Notes: a model not told the origin generated them from the sequence alone. Numbered from the stretch's first letter, positions 1-11,557 are shown. The stretch is DNA of 63,648 nt from Planctomycetota bacterium (GCA_016873255.1 VGXR01000010.1:1-63648), one strand, 5' to 3'. Translations and numbers: made by a program.

Positions 1-1
1 C

Positions 2-685
2 GGCGCGATGCCGGTTCTCTCCATCGACGGCGTCGACGCATTGTTCGCCAACCGTGCCGCGACCGGCATCTCGGTCGCGTTCCTCGCCTGGTCGCACGCT
101 GGAATCACCATGGACTGCCGCGTCGACGACTTCAAGGCCTGGGGCGACCTGTACGACGACTCCAACGATTCCCTCGCCGACGACGCTGACTCCGCCGACG
201 ACGACGATGACAAGGACGGCTACGACGACAGCCCGGACGGAGATGACGACGGCGACGACAACGCGGCGCGGTCGGTTTCCGTGGCTCAGTTCAATGCGTC
301 GCTGACCGCCGCGCTGGCTTCCTCGCCGCTGCCCATCCTCGAGGCCGAGGTCGAGCGCCAGGGCTCCGCCAGCCTGGTGTCGGTGCTCCAGTGGAACGCC
401 CCGGCCTCCCGCCTCGTCGAGGTGCGCGTCAATGCCGCGACCGGCGCCGTCGTCGGCTCGCGGACCTGGACCCCCTCGGCGATGCAGCTCTCCAACTACC
501 AGGACGAGATCCACGCGCTGGGTGCGGTCACCGTCCCGGCACGCAACGCGGTCACGAGTGCGGTCACGGGCGGTTCCACGGTCGCCGAGGTCGAGCTCGA
601 GTCCGAGGACGCCGGGCCGGTTTGGAAGGTCAAGTTCGTCACGCCTGCGGGGGCCGAGGACGAAGCCGAGGTCGACGCGTCCTGA
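2..685 (+). CDS. PepSY-like acidic protein, 5' end cut by window edge
   Basis: The reading frame is open to the left edge, so the true start probably lies outside the window; the first in-window ATG is at 8. Around residues 45-85 there is a strongly acidic low-complexity stretch rich in Asp. The C-terminal half resembles two PepSY-type units: one reads ...VEVRVNAATGAVVGS (the usual strand plus D/N-x-x-T-G turn), the second runs from about residue 175 and ends exactly at ...EVDAS. PepSY domains are typically extracytoplasmic and associated with peptidase inhibition or metal and redox systems, but no partner gene is visible here. The acidic linker may bind divalent cations (inference). Function is not assignable from this fragment. 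Confidence 0.6.
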   Translation, partial: GAMPVLSIDGVDALFANRAATGISVAFLAWSHAGITMDCRVDDFKAWGDLYDDSNDSLADDADSADDDDDKDGYDDSPDGDDDGDDNAARSVSVAQFNASLTAALASSPLPILEAEVERQGSASLVSVLQWNAPASRLVEVRVNAATGAVVGSRTWTPSAMQLSNYQDEIHALGAVTVPARNAVTSAVTGGSTVAEVELESEDAGPVWKVKFVTPAGAEDEAEVDAS

Positions 686-713
686 GCGCACTCGGCTACG
701 CGCCGGGTGTCCG

Positions 714-1475
714 TCACCGCTCCAGGAGCCACCACCGCTTCCGCGGCGCCGGTACGCCCTTGCGCAGGCCGAACCGCCGCTGCGCGGCCTCGGCGATGAA
801 GGCAGCCGCCTCGGCCGGGTCATCGGTGAACTTCACCAGTCCGCGGTCGCCGGGACTGATCGTGGCATCCGGGATCATGCGCTTGAGCACGAAGTCGTCG
901 AGCTCGTCCCAGTAGTCCTTGCCCATCATGACGATCGGGAAGTCGGTGATCTTGCCGGTCTGCACCAGGGTGAGCGTCTCGAACAGCTCGTCCATGGTGC
1001 CGTAGCCGCCCGGCAGCACCACGAATCCGTACGAGTACTTGAGGAGCATCACCTTCCGCACGAAGAAGTAGCGGAACTCCACGCAGCGGTCGCACCACGG
1101 ATTGGCCGACTGCTCGTGCGGCAGGATGATGTTGCAGCCGAGGCTGGGTGCGCCCGCGTCCTTCGCCCCGCGGTTGGCGGCCTCCATGACGCCAGGTCCG
1201 CCGCCCGTCATCACGGTGAAGCCGCGTGCGCCGAGCTCACGGCCCACCTCGCGCGCCATCCGGTACCACCGGTGGTCGTCCTTGAAGCGCGCGCTGCCGA
1301 AGACGGTGACGCACGGACCGACGAAGTGCAGCTTGCGGAAGCCTCGGATGAACTCCGCGGCGATGCGGATGACACGGAACAGCTCCTCGAGGCGGCCGCG
1401 CGGGCCGGCCAGCATGAGGCGCTCCGGGGGGCGGGATGCCGCGGACGCGTCGCGGCCGTCGGCGGGGGCGGGCAT
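714..1475 (-). CDS. LOG/TIGR00730-family Rossmann-fold protein
   Basis: 253 residues from the ATG at 1475. The core carries the family signatures: VFGSAR near the first beta strand, TGGGPGVMEAANRGA in the nucleotide loop, and LPGGYGTMDELFE, the PGGxGTxxE motif that supplies the catalytic Arg/Glu region of LONELY GUY nucleoside 5'-monophosphate phosphoribohydrolases. Bacterial members cleave AMP or related nucleotides to base plus ribose 5-phosphate and are cytosolic. An alternative start at 1415 (MLAGPRG) would remove a non-conserved 20-residue leader. It lies 104 bp downstream of clpC on the same strand, so it may be cotranscribed. The substrate cannot be told from sequence. Confidence 0.85.
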   Translation of the reverse strand: MPAPADGRDASAASRPPERLMLAGPRGRLEELFRVIRIAAEFIRGFRKLHFVGPCVTVFGSARFKDDHRWYRMAREVGRELGARGFTVMTGGGPGVMEAANRGAKDAGAPSLGCNIILPHEQSANPWCDRCVEFRYFFVRKVMLLKYSYGFVVLPGGYGTMDELFETLTLVQTGKITDFPIVMMGKDYWDELDDFVLKRMIPDATISPGDRGLVKFTDDPAEAAAFIAEAAQRRFGLRKGVPAPRKRWWLLER

Positions 1476-1579
1476 GGCCGGGATGCTAGGGCGTTCGGCC
1501 CGCCTGGCACCGAAAGCACGCCCGCCGGCGTGCTTCGCACGGCCGGCGGGCGGGGGGCTGGTGATGGGATGGCCTGCGG

Positions 1580-4114
<2,535 letters not shown>

Positions 4115-4427
4115 GCCAGCCTCCTTCGCGATTGCGGGTCCGGGAAATCGGGCCCTGCACAGACCAACCCTACGAATCCAACCGCCGCAATGCTAGGAAT
4201 GCCTGGGCGGGTTCGAGGGATAACGGGCAAACGGCTTGCCACGCCGCGGGCCCGGGAGGGGAATCGGCGCCGAAGGGCGCGACAATCACCGCGGGTCGCG
4301 TTTTTCGCGGGATTCGTGCCGCGCGGGCAGGCCCGCAGGCCGCCTCGACGCGCCGTATCCCGGCGTAACCCGTTCCTCAGCCGCCGGTTGCGTGCCATGA
4401 TTGCGGGGTTCGCTAGCCTGTCTCCCG
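4115..4427. other. Divergent intergenic region clpC / metallopeptidase
   Basis: About 313 bases between two divergent starts. It holds the clpC ribosome-binding site next to 4114 and presumably both promoters. I see no convincing -35/-10 pair, no CIRCE-type inverted repeat, no RNA gene and no credible small coding frame. Confidence 0.5.
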
Positions 4428-5768
4428 ATGACTGCCGCTCGATGCGTCTTCCGTCGCCTCGCTGCCATGCTGGCAGTGCTGGCGGCGCTCCTGGCGGCGC
4501 CCCGTCCCGGCTTCGCGCAGGGAACGCTCGAGCGCCCGGTGGAGGTGCGCGCGCGCACCGTCACCGGCGCGACGTTCGTCGGCAAGCTCACGGCGTGGAC
4601 CGAGGACGGGTTCACCGGGTCGTTCGGCGACCGCCGGTGGAGCGACCTCGTGGCGCCCGACCTTCGGCGCGTCTACGCGCAGGTGATGGACAAGGCGAGT
4701 GCCGCGCAGTGGCTGCGGCTCGGGGAACTCCTCGCCGCCGCGAAGGACGGCAGGAAGCTCGCCGACGATGCCTTCGGGCAGGCGAAGCGTGTCGGCGCGA
4801 CCGCCGAGCAGGTGGACGCAGCGCGCGTCCGTGCCTCGGGCGCGGCGAAGCTCCGCGAGGAGCGCGACCGCATGGACCGCGAGCGCCAGCTGCAGCAGGA
4901 CACGCTGCCCGACGATGCCACCGCCAGGCCGTGGCCGGTCCTCTCGGACGGCGACCGCACCGCAGCCGTCGACCGCATGCGCGGCGTGGCCAAGGAGGCG
5001 ATGGACGTGGCCGGCGTGCGTGCCGACACGGTGGAGACGGAGTTCTTCATCGTGACCGGCGACCTCCCGAAGGCCGACCTTCAGCGCTGGGGGCGCGAGC
5101 TCGACGCCATGTACGCGCGCGTCGCCGAGATGCTGCAGGTCCCCAAGGGGATCAACCTCTTCTGGGGCAAGGCCGTGGTGCTCCTCTACGAGCGGCAGGA
5201 GAGCTTCCGCCTCTCCGAGGCCGCCGTGTTCCGGCACAAGGCCCCCGCCACGCTCCGCGGCATCTGCCACATGACCGGCCCGCAGGTGGCCATCTCCGCG
5301 TACCGCGGCAACACCGAGGCGGAGTTCGCGTCGACCCTGGTGCACGAGACGCTCCACGGCATCGTGCACCGCTACGCCACGCCCGCGCGCCTGCCGGACT
5401 GGGCCAACGAGGGCTTCGCCGAGTGGATCGCGCGCGCCTGCGTGCCGAACGGCCGCGTCGACCAGAACCGCCGGCCGCAGGGGCTCGCCTTCTTCCGCCA
5501 GGGCGGCGATGCCGCCAAGGTGATGGCGCTGAGCGGTGCGGAGGGCACGTGGCCCGGCGACAACGCGATCGGCTACTCGGTCGGATTCCTGCTCGTCGAC
5601 CTGATGATCGCCGACCGGCCGCAGAAGTTCGGGGCGTGGGTCAAGGCCGTGAAGGGCGGGAAGCCCTGGCAGCAGGCGCTCGCCGAGGACTTCGGCGTCG
5701 ACGCGGGCCGTCTCGCCGCCAGCGCCTCGCAGTGGTACCGAACCAACGACGGCGCGCCGCGCAGGTGA
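4428..5768 (+). CDS. Secreted HExxH (gluzincin-type) metallopeptidase-like protein
   Basis: 446 residues from the ATG at 4428; an upstream in-frame ATG at 4401 would only add residues in front of a good signal peptide (RRLAAMLAVLAALLAAP, cleavage after FAQ or nearby). The central region contains HETLH (His306, Glu307, His310) and, 18 residues further, NEGFAEW, giving Glu328 as the likely third zinc ligand. This is the gluzincin arrangement seen in DUF1570-like planctomycete proteins. Residues about 105-150 are charged and helical. It probably acts in the periplasm or outside the cell. The fold and zinc site are well supported; the substrate is unknown. Confidence 0.8.
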   Translation: MTAARCVFRRLAAMLAVLAALLAAPRPGFAQGTLERPVEVRARTVTGATFVGKLTAWTEDGFTGSFGDRRWSDLVAPDLRRVYAQVMDKASAAQWLRLGELLAAAKDGRKLADDAFGQAKRVGATAEQVDAARVRASGAAKLREERDRMDRERQLQQDTLPDDATARPWPVLSDGDRTAAVDRMRGVAKEAMDVAGVRADTVETEFFIVTGDLPKADLQRWGRELDAMYARVAEMLQVPKGINLFWGKAVVLLYERQESFRLSEAAVFRHKAPATLRGICHMTGPQVAISAYRGNTEAEFASTLVHETLHGIVHRYATPARLPDWANEGFAEWIARACVPNGRVDQNRRPQGLAFFRQGGDAAKVMALSGAEGTWPGDNAIGYSVGFLLVDLMIADRPQKFGAWVKAVKGGKPWQQALAEDFGVDAGRLAASASQWYRTNDGAPRR

Positions 5769-5797
5769 CCGCGCGCCAGTAGCATTCCGCGCCCCAC

Positions 5798-6646
5798 ATG
5801 GCACGGAACACCGCAACGCGCACGAGGAAGCACGCACGCAAGGGATGGCGCACCGCCAAGGGCAGCGACCGGCACGAGCTCTACGAGCTGTCCGTGCAGG
5901 ATCCGTCCGCGGAGATCGCCTTCATCGACCGCCGCTACCGCGAGCTCCACGGCCGTGCGCCGAAGGTGCTGCGCGAGGACTTCTGCGGCACGGGGTTCCT
6001 GAGCTGCGAGTGGGTGAAGCACCGCTCCGGCAACGAGGCCTGGGGCATCGACCTCTGCACCGGGACGATGGCGTGGGGCAAGGCGCGCCACGGCGTGCGC
6101 CTCACCGCGGCGCAGCGCGCACGCATGCACTGGGTGAAGGGCGACGTGCGCGGCGGAGGGGCACCCGCCGCGGACGTGATCGCGGCGCTCAACTTCAGCT
6201 ACTTCATCTTCAAGTCGCGCACCGCGCTGGTGGAGTACTTCCGGGCGGCGTTCGCCAACATGAAGCCGGGCGGGCTGTTCGTGCTCGACTCCTACGGAGG
6301 GTTCCAGAGCTTCTCGGTGACCAAGGAGGAGCGCGACCTCGACGGGTTCACCTACGTCTGGCACACCGAGCGCTACAACCCGATCAACGGCGACGTGCTC
6401 AACCACATCCACTTCCGCTTCCCCGACGGCACCGAGCTGCGCAAGGCGTTCACCTACGACTGGCGCCTGTGGACGCTTGCCGAGATCCAGGAGGCGCTCG
6501 TCGACGCCGGGTTCGTGCGCCCCGCCGCCTACTGGGAGGGCACCACCGAGGACGGCGAGGGCGACGGCAAGTTCCGCCGCACCGCCGTCGGCGAGGCCTG
6601 CGAGGGCTGGATCGCCTACATCACGGCGCAGCGTCCGCGGCGCTGA
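5798..6646 (+). CDS. Class I SAM-dependent methyltransferase
   Basis: 282 residues beginning with a very basic N-terminal tail (many Arg/Lys/Thr in the first 20 residues). The SAM-binding segment is LREDFCGTGFLSCEWV, a variant motif I in which the usual E/DxGxGxG is rendered as EDFCGTG, followed by GIDLC where the acidic residue after strand 2 would contact the ribose. Later ADVIAALNFSYF and PGGLFVLDSYGG match motifs II and III. The final third is a substrate cap. The target (small molecule, protein or RNA) cannot be inferred; the basic tail could suggest a nucleic acid partner, but that is speculation. The next gene starts 34 bp downstream on the same strand. Confidence 0.8.
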   Translation: MARNTATRTRKHARKGWRTAKGSDRHELYELSVQDPSAEIAFIDRRYRELHGRAPKVLREDFCGTGFLSCEWVKHRSGNEAWGIDLCTGTMAWGKARHGVRLTAAQRARMHWVKGDVRGGGAPAADVIAALNFSYFIFKSRTALVEYFRAAFANMKPGGLFVLDSYGGFQSFSVTKEERDLDGFTYVWHTERYNPINGDVLNHIHFRFPDGTELRKAFTYDWRLWTLAEIQEALVDAGFVRPAAYWEGTTEDGEGDGKFRRTAVGEACEGWIAYITAQRPRR

Positions 6647-6680
6647 GGGCCGTCGCGCGCCCGCCGCCTACCATCCCGGA

Positions 6681-7652
6681 ATGCCGTTGACGCCCGAGCA
6701 CGCTCCCCCGCTCGCGAACCTCGCCTCCCTCCTCGACGAGGTCGGCCGCACGTTCGAGCGGCAGCTCGCGCGCGACCTGCCGCCCGTCAACACGCTCTGC
6801 CGGCACGTGGAGCGCTACCGCGGCAAGATGCTGCGACCCACGATGGTGTTTCTCTGCGGCAGCGCCTTCGGGTCCGTGGGCGAGCGCCATGTCTCCGTGG
6901 CCGCCACCTGCGAGATGATCCACATGGCCACGCTGGTGCACGATGACGTGCTCGACGAGGCCGACGTCCGCCGCAAGGGCCAGACCGTCAACCGCCTCCG
7001 CGGCAACGAGGTGGCCGTGATGCTCGGCGACTACCTCATCTCCAACGCATTCCACCTGTGCAGCCGCGTCGGCGACCCCGCGCTCAACCTGCGGCTTGGC
7101 GAGGTCACGAACACGCTCTGCGAGGGCGAGCTGCTGCAGCTGAGCCACCGAGACGACCTGTCGCTCGACGAGCCCACCTACTTCGAGATCGTGCGCCGCA
7201 AGACCGCCGTCCTGATCGGCGCCTGCTGCGAGCTCGGTGCGCGCCTGAGCGGCGCACCCGAGCCGGCCGTGGCGGCGCTGGGGCGGTTCGGCGAGGGCCT
7301 GGGCATCGCGTTCCAGGTGCAGGACGACCTGCTCGACCTCGAGGGCCGGGAGGACGTGGTGGGCAAGAGCCTCGGCCGCGACCTCGAGAAGGGAAAGCTC
7401 ACGCTCCCCGTCATCGTCCACCTCGCCGGCGGGGCGGGGGCGCGGCGCGAGCGGGCCATCGAGGTGATCCGCGCGCGCGACGGGGCGGGGCTGCTCGCCG
7501 AGCTCCACGAGTCCGGTGCGCTCGCGGAGGCGCGCTCGCGTGCGCTCGCGATCGTCGCCGATGCGCGGCGCGAGCTGGCGCACGTGCCGCAGGGACCGGC
7601 GCGCGATGCCCTTGACGCGGCCGCCGAGGCGATCGTTCAGCGCGACTTCTGA
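6681..7652 (+). CDS. Polyprenyl diphosphate synthase
   Basis: 323 residues from the ATG at 6681. Both aspartate-rich motifs of trans-isoprenyl diphosphate synthases are present: the first as HDDVLDEADVRRKG and the second as QVQDDLLDLEG, with the R-R-K region GKSLGRDLEKGKLTLP. The short first Asp motif (DDxxD without insertion) and the overall size fit long-chain enzymes of the heptaprenyl/octaprenyl class that make the side chain of menaquinone; the chain length is not determined by what I can see. The dxr gene at 21-22 kb belongs to the supplying MEP pathway. Its 3' end overlaps the convergent thioredoxin-like gene by 16 bp. Confidence 0.9.
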   Translation: MPLTPEHAPPLANLASLLDEVGRTFERQLARDLPPVNTLCRHVERYRGKMLRPTMVFLCGSAFGSVGERHVSVAATCEMIHMATLVHDDVLDEADVRRKGQTVNRLRGNEVAVMLGDYLISNAFHLCSRVGDPALNLRLGEVTNTLCEGELLQLSHRDDLSLDEPTYFEIVRRKTAVLIGACCELGARLSGAPEPAVAALGRFGEGLGIAFQVQDDLLDLEGREDVVGKSLGRDLEKGKLTLPVIVHLAGGAGARRERAIEVIRARDGAGLLAELHESGALAEARSRALAIVADARRELAHVPQGPARDALDAAAEAIVQRDF

Positions 7653-8839
7653 CCGGCGCCAGACGCCACCCAGCCGCGGCCGCCGCCCGTGCCCGGCGCG
7701 GACTTCGAGTTCGCCCGGTTGGCGGCGACGAGCTTCTGGATGTCCTCCTCCTGCAGCGACATCGGGTGGCCCTGCCACCGCACGATGCCGTCGGGCGAGA
7801 AGATCGCCATGTGCGGGATGCCGGAGATCTGGAAGAAGCCCTTCATCGTGCTCTTGGAGTCGAGCGCCAGCGAGTACCTGAAGTCCGCGGGCTTGAGCTT
7901 GTACTTCTTGAGGCCCTGGTTGTACGCAGGTTCCTTCTCGTCGCTGATGCCCACGAAGAGGATGTCATCGCCGAACTTCTGGTGCAGCTCGTTGAGGTGC
8001 GGGATGGAGGCGCGGCAGGGCGGACACCAGGTGGCCCAGAAGTCCATCGCCACCAGCCGCTTGCCGGGGTCCGGGCGGGCCGTGAGCCACTTCTCGACGT
8101 TGAACGCGGGCACCTTCTTGCCGCGCATGTCGCTGCCTCCGGAGACCGGCGCCAGGAACTCCGGCCACTTGACGTCCTCCGCGGGCTTGGCCTCGGGCGC
8201 GCCGGCGGGCGCGGGGCGTTCGCGGCCCTGCACGCTGTCGTCCACTTCCTCCGCCATGAGGAGCGGGACCTTGGCCTTGAGCCCGGCCTCGGTGAGGCCC
8301 GCGAAGCGGACGACGCCGGCCTTGTCGATCACGATGTTGACCGGCTTCTTCCAGACGCCAAGCGCGTCGCACCATGCGCCGTCCGCGTCGATCGCCACGA
8401 TGCACGGCGGGTTGCCCTTGAGCGAGTCCTCGCCGCGCCCGGCCTGGTCCGGCGTGTGCAGGCCCAGCAGCACGGCGCCCTCGGGGAACGACTTCTTGAC
8501 CTTCTCGAGGGCGGTGCGCGCGCTGGCCTTGCCTCCAACGGACTGGATCACGGTCACCTTGCCCCGGAATGCCTCGCGGTCCATGGCATCGCCGCCGAGC
8601 CACACGAGCGTGTCGGTGGGCTTGGCCACGAGGAACCCGACGCCGGCCTTCAGCGCCTCGCGGTCCTCCTTGTCGAGCTTCTCGTAGAACTTGGCCTCGC
8701 TCGTGGCATTGCCCTCGGGCTTCTTGGCCGCGGGGTTGGGGGCATCGTCGTCGCCGCGGGGGGCAGCCCAGGCGCCAAGGGCGCCGAGCGCCGCTGCCAA
8801 GGCGAGGATCCGGCACGATCGGCAGGCCAGGGGGTTCAT
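7637..8839 (-). CDS. Tandem thioredoxin-fold secreted protein, TlpA-like C-terminal domain
   Basis: 400 residues with an N-terminal signal sequence (LALAAALGALGAWAA). Two thioredoxin-like domains follow. The C-terminal one (about 235-375) has DFWATWCPPCRASIP, the active CxxC of TlpA/ResA reductases, and the cis-Pro loop as SGIPHMAIF. The N-terminal one (about 70-205) has the same layout but VIQSVGGKASARTALEKV stands where the CxxC should be, so both cysteines are missing. A Pro/Ala-rich linker joins them. Likely periplasmic thiol-disulfide exchange by the second domain, with the first one structural or a binding module (inference). The C-terminus is Gly/Ser rich. Confidence 0.85.
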   Translation of the reverse strand: MNPLACRSCRILALAAALGALGAWAAPRGDDDAPNPAAKKPEGNATSEAKFYEKLDKEDREALKAGVGFLVAKPTDTLVWLGGDAMDREAFRGKVTVIQSVGGKASARTALEKVKKSFPEGAVLLGLHTPDQAGRGEDSLKGNPPCIVAIDADGAWCDALGVWKKPVNIVIDKAGVVRFAGLTEAGLKAKVPLLMAEEVDDSVQGRERPAPAGAPEAKPAEDVKWPEFLAPVSGGSDMRGKKVPAFNVEKWLTARPDPGKRLVAMDFWATWCPPCRASIPHLNELHQKFGDDILFVGISDEKEPAYNQGLKKYKLKPADFRYSLALDSKSTMKGFFQISGIPHMAIFSPDGIVRWQGHPMSLQEEDIQKLVAANRANSKSAPGTGGGRGWVASGAGQKSR

Positions 8840-8855
8840 GCCTCCGATCGTACCC

Positions 8856-9698
8856 CTACCTGCAGATGGGAAGGGCCATGTTGTCGATCAGGCGCACGGT
8901 GTCGAGCCTGGCCGCGATGAGGCCGCGCGTGGGGCGCTCGAACCCCTGGACCGGCAGCAGGGTGCGCGCATCCCGCACAACGGCGTAGTCCACGGCCAGC
9001 CCGTGGGCCTCGAGCGTGGACCGCATGAGGGCCTCTGCGGTGGCGGGCCGCTGCGCGCTTGCGGCCATCTGCAGCGCGCGAACGAGCCCAAGCGCCTGCT
9101 CGCGCTGCTCCGGGCGGAGGTAGCCGTTGCGGCTGCTCATCGCAAGGCCGTCGGGGTCGCGCACGGTGGACGCAGGCTCGATCCGCAGCCCGGGCCATCG
9201 TCCGGCAAGCCCCTCCGCCATGGCCGTGATCACCCGCAGCTGCTGCCAGTCCTTCTCCCCGAACACCGCGACCGCCGGCCGGCAGAGGTCAAAGAGCCGC
9301 GCCACCACCTGACACACTCCCCCGAAGTGCCCGGGGCGGCACGCGTCCTCGAGCCCGGGTTCGCAGGCGACGGGAGGCAGCGGCCATGCCTCGGCCTCCT
9401 GACGCGAGGCTTCGGGGCCCGCGGGGTAGACGTCCTCGGCCGCAGGGGCGAACACCGCGTCCGCGCCGCACTGGGTGGCCAGCGCGACATCACGGTCGAG
9501 GGTCCGGGGGTACTTGCCGAAGTCCTCGTGCGGGGCGAACTGCGTCGGGTTGACGAAGACGGTGACCACCACGGGCAGGCCGTGGAGCCTGGCCCGGCGA
9601 ATCAGCGACCCGTGTCCGTCGTGCAGCGCGCCCATCGTCGGCACCAGGGCGCATCCATGGAAGGCGGCCATCGAACGCGGTTCATGGACGATCTGCAT
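8856..9698 (-). CDS. panC: Pantoate--beta-alanine ligase (pantothenate synthetase)
   Basis: 280 residues, the family's standard length, from the ATG at 9698. Diagnostic motifs are all present: VPTMGALHDGH (the HIGH-type ATP site), FVNPTQFAP, FGEKDWQQL and AMSSRN (KMSKS-equivalent loop). The enzyme condenses pantoate and beta-alanine with ATP in the cytosol in vitamin B5/CoA synthesis. No panB or panD is adjacent. It is only 16 bp downstream of the start of the thioredoxin-like gene on the same strand, so the two may be cotranscribed. Upstream extension of the frame beyond 9698 gives unconserved sequence and was not used. Confidence 0.95.
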   Translation of the reverse strand: MQIVHEPRSMAAFHGCALVPTMGALHDGHGSLIRRARLHGLPVVVTVFVNPTQFAPHEDFGKYPRTLDRDVALATQCGADAVFAPAAEDVYPAGPEASRQEAEAWPLPPVACEPGLEDACRPGHFGGVCQVVARLFDLCRPAVAVFGEKDWQQLRVITAMAEGLAGRWPGLRIEPASTVRDPDGLAMSSRNGYLRPEQREQALGLVRALQMAASAQRPATAEALMRSTLEAHGLAVDYAVVRDARTLLPVQGFERPTRGLIAARLDTVRLIDNMALPICR

Positions 9699-9777
9699 GC
9701 GCGCCGCAACATAGCCAACCGGCGAGGGTTGCGTCAGGGCTGCCAGCGTCCGAGAAATCGCGGAGAACATGTCTGAA

Positions 9778-9811
9778 TTGACCTTGTTCCACCGACCGGT
9801 GCTCCTACACT
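9778..9811 (+). promoter_or_regulatory. Possible promoter of the isc operon
   Basis: TTGACC begins at 9778 and TTGTTC at 9784; TACACT (4 of 6 matches to TATAAT) begins at 9806. The TTGTTC/TACACT pair has a 16-base spacer; the better -35 TTGACC is too far away at 22. A Shine-Dalgarno AAGGAG follows at 9822. No IscR-like operator was recognised. Weak evidence. Confidence 0.25.
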
Positions 9812-9838
9812 GCGGTGCTGCAAGGAGCAACTGACACC

Positions 9839-11077
9839 ATGGCCACAAAGCTCCCCATCTACTTCGACAACGCCGCCACCACCCGCTGCGACCCCCGCGT
9901 CGTGGAGGCGATGCTCCCGTACTTCTCCGAGAAGTTCGGCAACGCCTCCAGCCGCAACCACAAGTTCGGCTGGGAGGGCGAGGACGCCGTCGAGCTGGCC
10001 CGCGAGCAGGCCGCCGCGCTGGTCGGCGCCAACCCGAAGGAGATCATCTTCACCTCGGGCTCCACGGAGAGCAACAACCTGGCCATCAAGGGCGCCGCGC
10101 AGATGTATGCGAAGGCGCCCGCCGGCCAGCAGGGCCGCGGCCACGTCATCACCGCGGTGCACGAGCACAAGGCCGTGCTCGACCCCTGCAAGCGCCTGCA
10201 GCGCGAGGGCTTCGACGTCACGTTCCTCGAGCCGGGTGCCGACGGCATCATCACGGCCGAGATGGTGGCGGGCGCCATCCGCCCGGACACCATCCTCGTG
10301 ACCATCATGTGGGCCAACAACGAGATCGGCACCATCAACGAGGTGCCGCAGATCGGCCGGCTCTGCCACGAGAGGGACATCGTCCTCCACACCGACGCCA
10401 CGCAGTGGGTGGGCAAGATGCCCACCGACGTGGAGCGCGACTGCGTGGACCTGATGAGCTGGAGCGGCCACAAGATGTACGGGCCGAAGGGCGTCGGCGC
10501 GCTCTACGTGCGCCGCCGCAAGCCGCGCGTGCGCCTCGAGGCGCTCCTCGACGGCGGCGGGCACGAGCGCGGCATGCGCTCGGGAACCATGAACGTCACC
10601 GGCATCGTCGGCTTCGGCAAGGCGTGCGAGCTGTGCCGCGAGTCCATGGAGCAGGAGCGCGAGCGCCTCGTGCGCCTGCGGCGCAAGCTCGAGACCGAGC
10701 TGTCCCGCCGCATCGAGGTGACCCAGGTCAACGGGCACCCCGACAAGCGCCTGCCGCACATCGCCAACGTCTCCTTCGGCTTCGTCGAGGGCGAGAGCCT
10801 GATGATGGGCGTCAAGGACGTCGCGTGCAGCTCGGGCAGCGCCTGCACCAGCGCGAGCCTGGAGCCGAGCTACGTGCTGAAGAGCCTCGGCGTCGGCGAC
10901 GAGCTGGCGCACAGCTCGCTGCGCCTCTCGCTGGGGCGCTGGACGACGGAGGAGGAGGTCGACTTCGCGATCGAGCAGATCGTGAAGGCGGTGGAGCACC
11001 TGCGCACGATGAGCCCGCTCTACGACCTCCACAAGGAAGGCATCGACATCAGCAAGATCCAGTGGCAGGCCCACTGA
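9839..11077 (+). CDS. iscS: Cysteine desulfurase IscS
   Basis: 412 residues from the ATG at 9839, which is preceded by AAGGAG. A PLP-dependent fold-type I enzyme: YFDNAATTRCDP at the N-terminus, TSGSTESNNLAIKG, the PLP lysine in SGHKMYGPKG (Lys212), and the mobile catalytic loop CSSGSACTSAS, where Cys336 is the persulfide-forming residue; an extra Cys330 sits in the same loop. The long flexible loop and SSGSACTS motif place it in the IscS/NifS group I rather than SufS. It delivers sulfur from cysteine to the IscU scaffold encoded 19 bp downstream. Confidence 0.96.
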   Translation: MATKLPIYFDNAATTRCDPRVVEAMLPYFSEKFGNASSRNHKFGWEGEDAVELAREQAAALVGANPKEIIFTSGSTESNNLAIKGAAQMYAKAPAGQQGRGHVITAVHEHKAVLDPCKRLQREGFDVTFLEPGADGIITAEMVAGAIRPDTILVTIMWANNEIGTINEVPQIGRLCHERDIVLHTDATQWVGKMPTDVERDCVDLMSWSGHKMYGPKGVGALYVRRRKPRVRLEALLDGGGHERGMRSGTMNVTGIVGFGKACELCRESMEQERERLVRLRRKLETELSRRIEVTQVNGHPDKRLPHIANVSFGFVEGESLMMGVKDVACSSGSACTSASLEPSYVLKSLGVGDELAHSSLRLSLGRWTTEEEVDFAIEQIVKAVEHLRTMSPLYDLHKEGIDISKIQWQAH

Positions 11078-11096
11078 CATCCACGGACACACCACC

Positions 11097-11531
11097 ATGG
11101 CATATTCCGACAAGGTCGTCGATCACTACCAGCACCCCCGCAACGTGGGCAGCTTCGGCACGTCCACCGACGTGGCCGGGCGTCCCGACGTGGGCGTGGG
11201 CATCGTCGGCGCGCCCGAGTGCGGCGACGTGATGCAGCTGCAGATCAAGGTCAACGAGCAGGGCGTCATCGAGGACGCGAAGTTCAAGTGCTTCGGCTGC
11301 GGCAGCGCCATCGCCTCGAGCAGCCTCGCCACCGAGTGGATCAAGGGCAAGAGCCTCGACGAGGCGATGTCCATCAAGAACACGCAGATCGTCGAGGAGC
11401 TGAGCCTGCCGCCAGTGAAGATCCACTGCAGCGTGCTCGCCGAGGACTCGATCCGCGCGGCGATCGCCGACTACCGCAAGAAGAACGGCCTGGCCGCCGA
11501 GGCTCCTGCCGCGCCGGCCGCCGCCCACTGA
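11097..11531 (+). CDS. iscU: Iron-sulfur cluster scaffold IscU
   Basis: 144 residues. Starts MAYSDKVVDHYQHPRNVG, the classical IscU opening. The three cluster-ligand cysteines are in GAPECGD, FGCGSAIASSS and KIHCSVLAED, with the conserved Asp between G-x-P and C giving cluster lability in other IscU proteins. The Hsc70-recognition-like segment LPPVKIHC is present although no hscA or hscB lies nearby; dnaK is 17 kb away. The last 15 residues are an Ala/Pro-rich tail not found in most IscU. Second gene of the isc operon. Confidence 0.96.
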   Translation: MAYSDKVVDHYQHPRNVGSFGTSTDVAGRPDVGVGIVGAPECGDVMQLQIKVNEQGVIEDAKFKCFGCGSAIASSSLATEWIKGKSLDEAMSIKNTQIVEELSLPPVKIHCSVLAEDSIRAAIADYRKKNGLAAEAPAAPAAAH

Positions 11532-11557
11532 CGCCCCCGAAGGAGAGGATCCCAGCC

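Noticed and set aside
4115-4200. CIRCE or CtsR operator upstream of clpC
   Set aside because: No TTAGCACTC-N9-GAGTGCTAA type repeat or heptad repeat is present.
4132-4368. Short plus-strand frame in the clpC leader
   Set aside because: No ribosome-binding site, Arg/Ala-rich random-looking composition, lies in a divergent promoter region.
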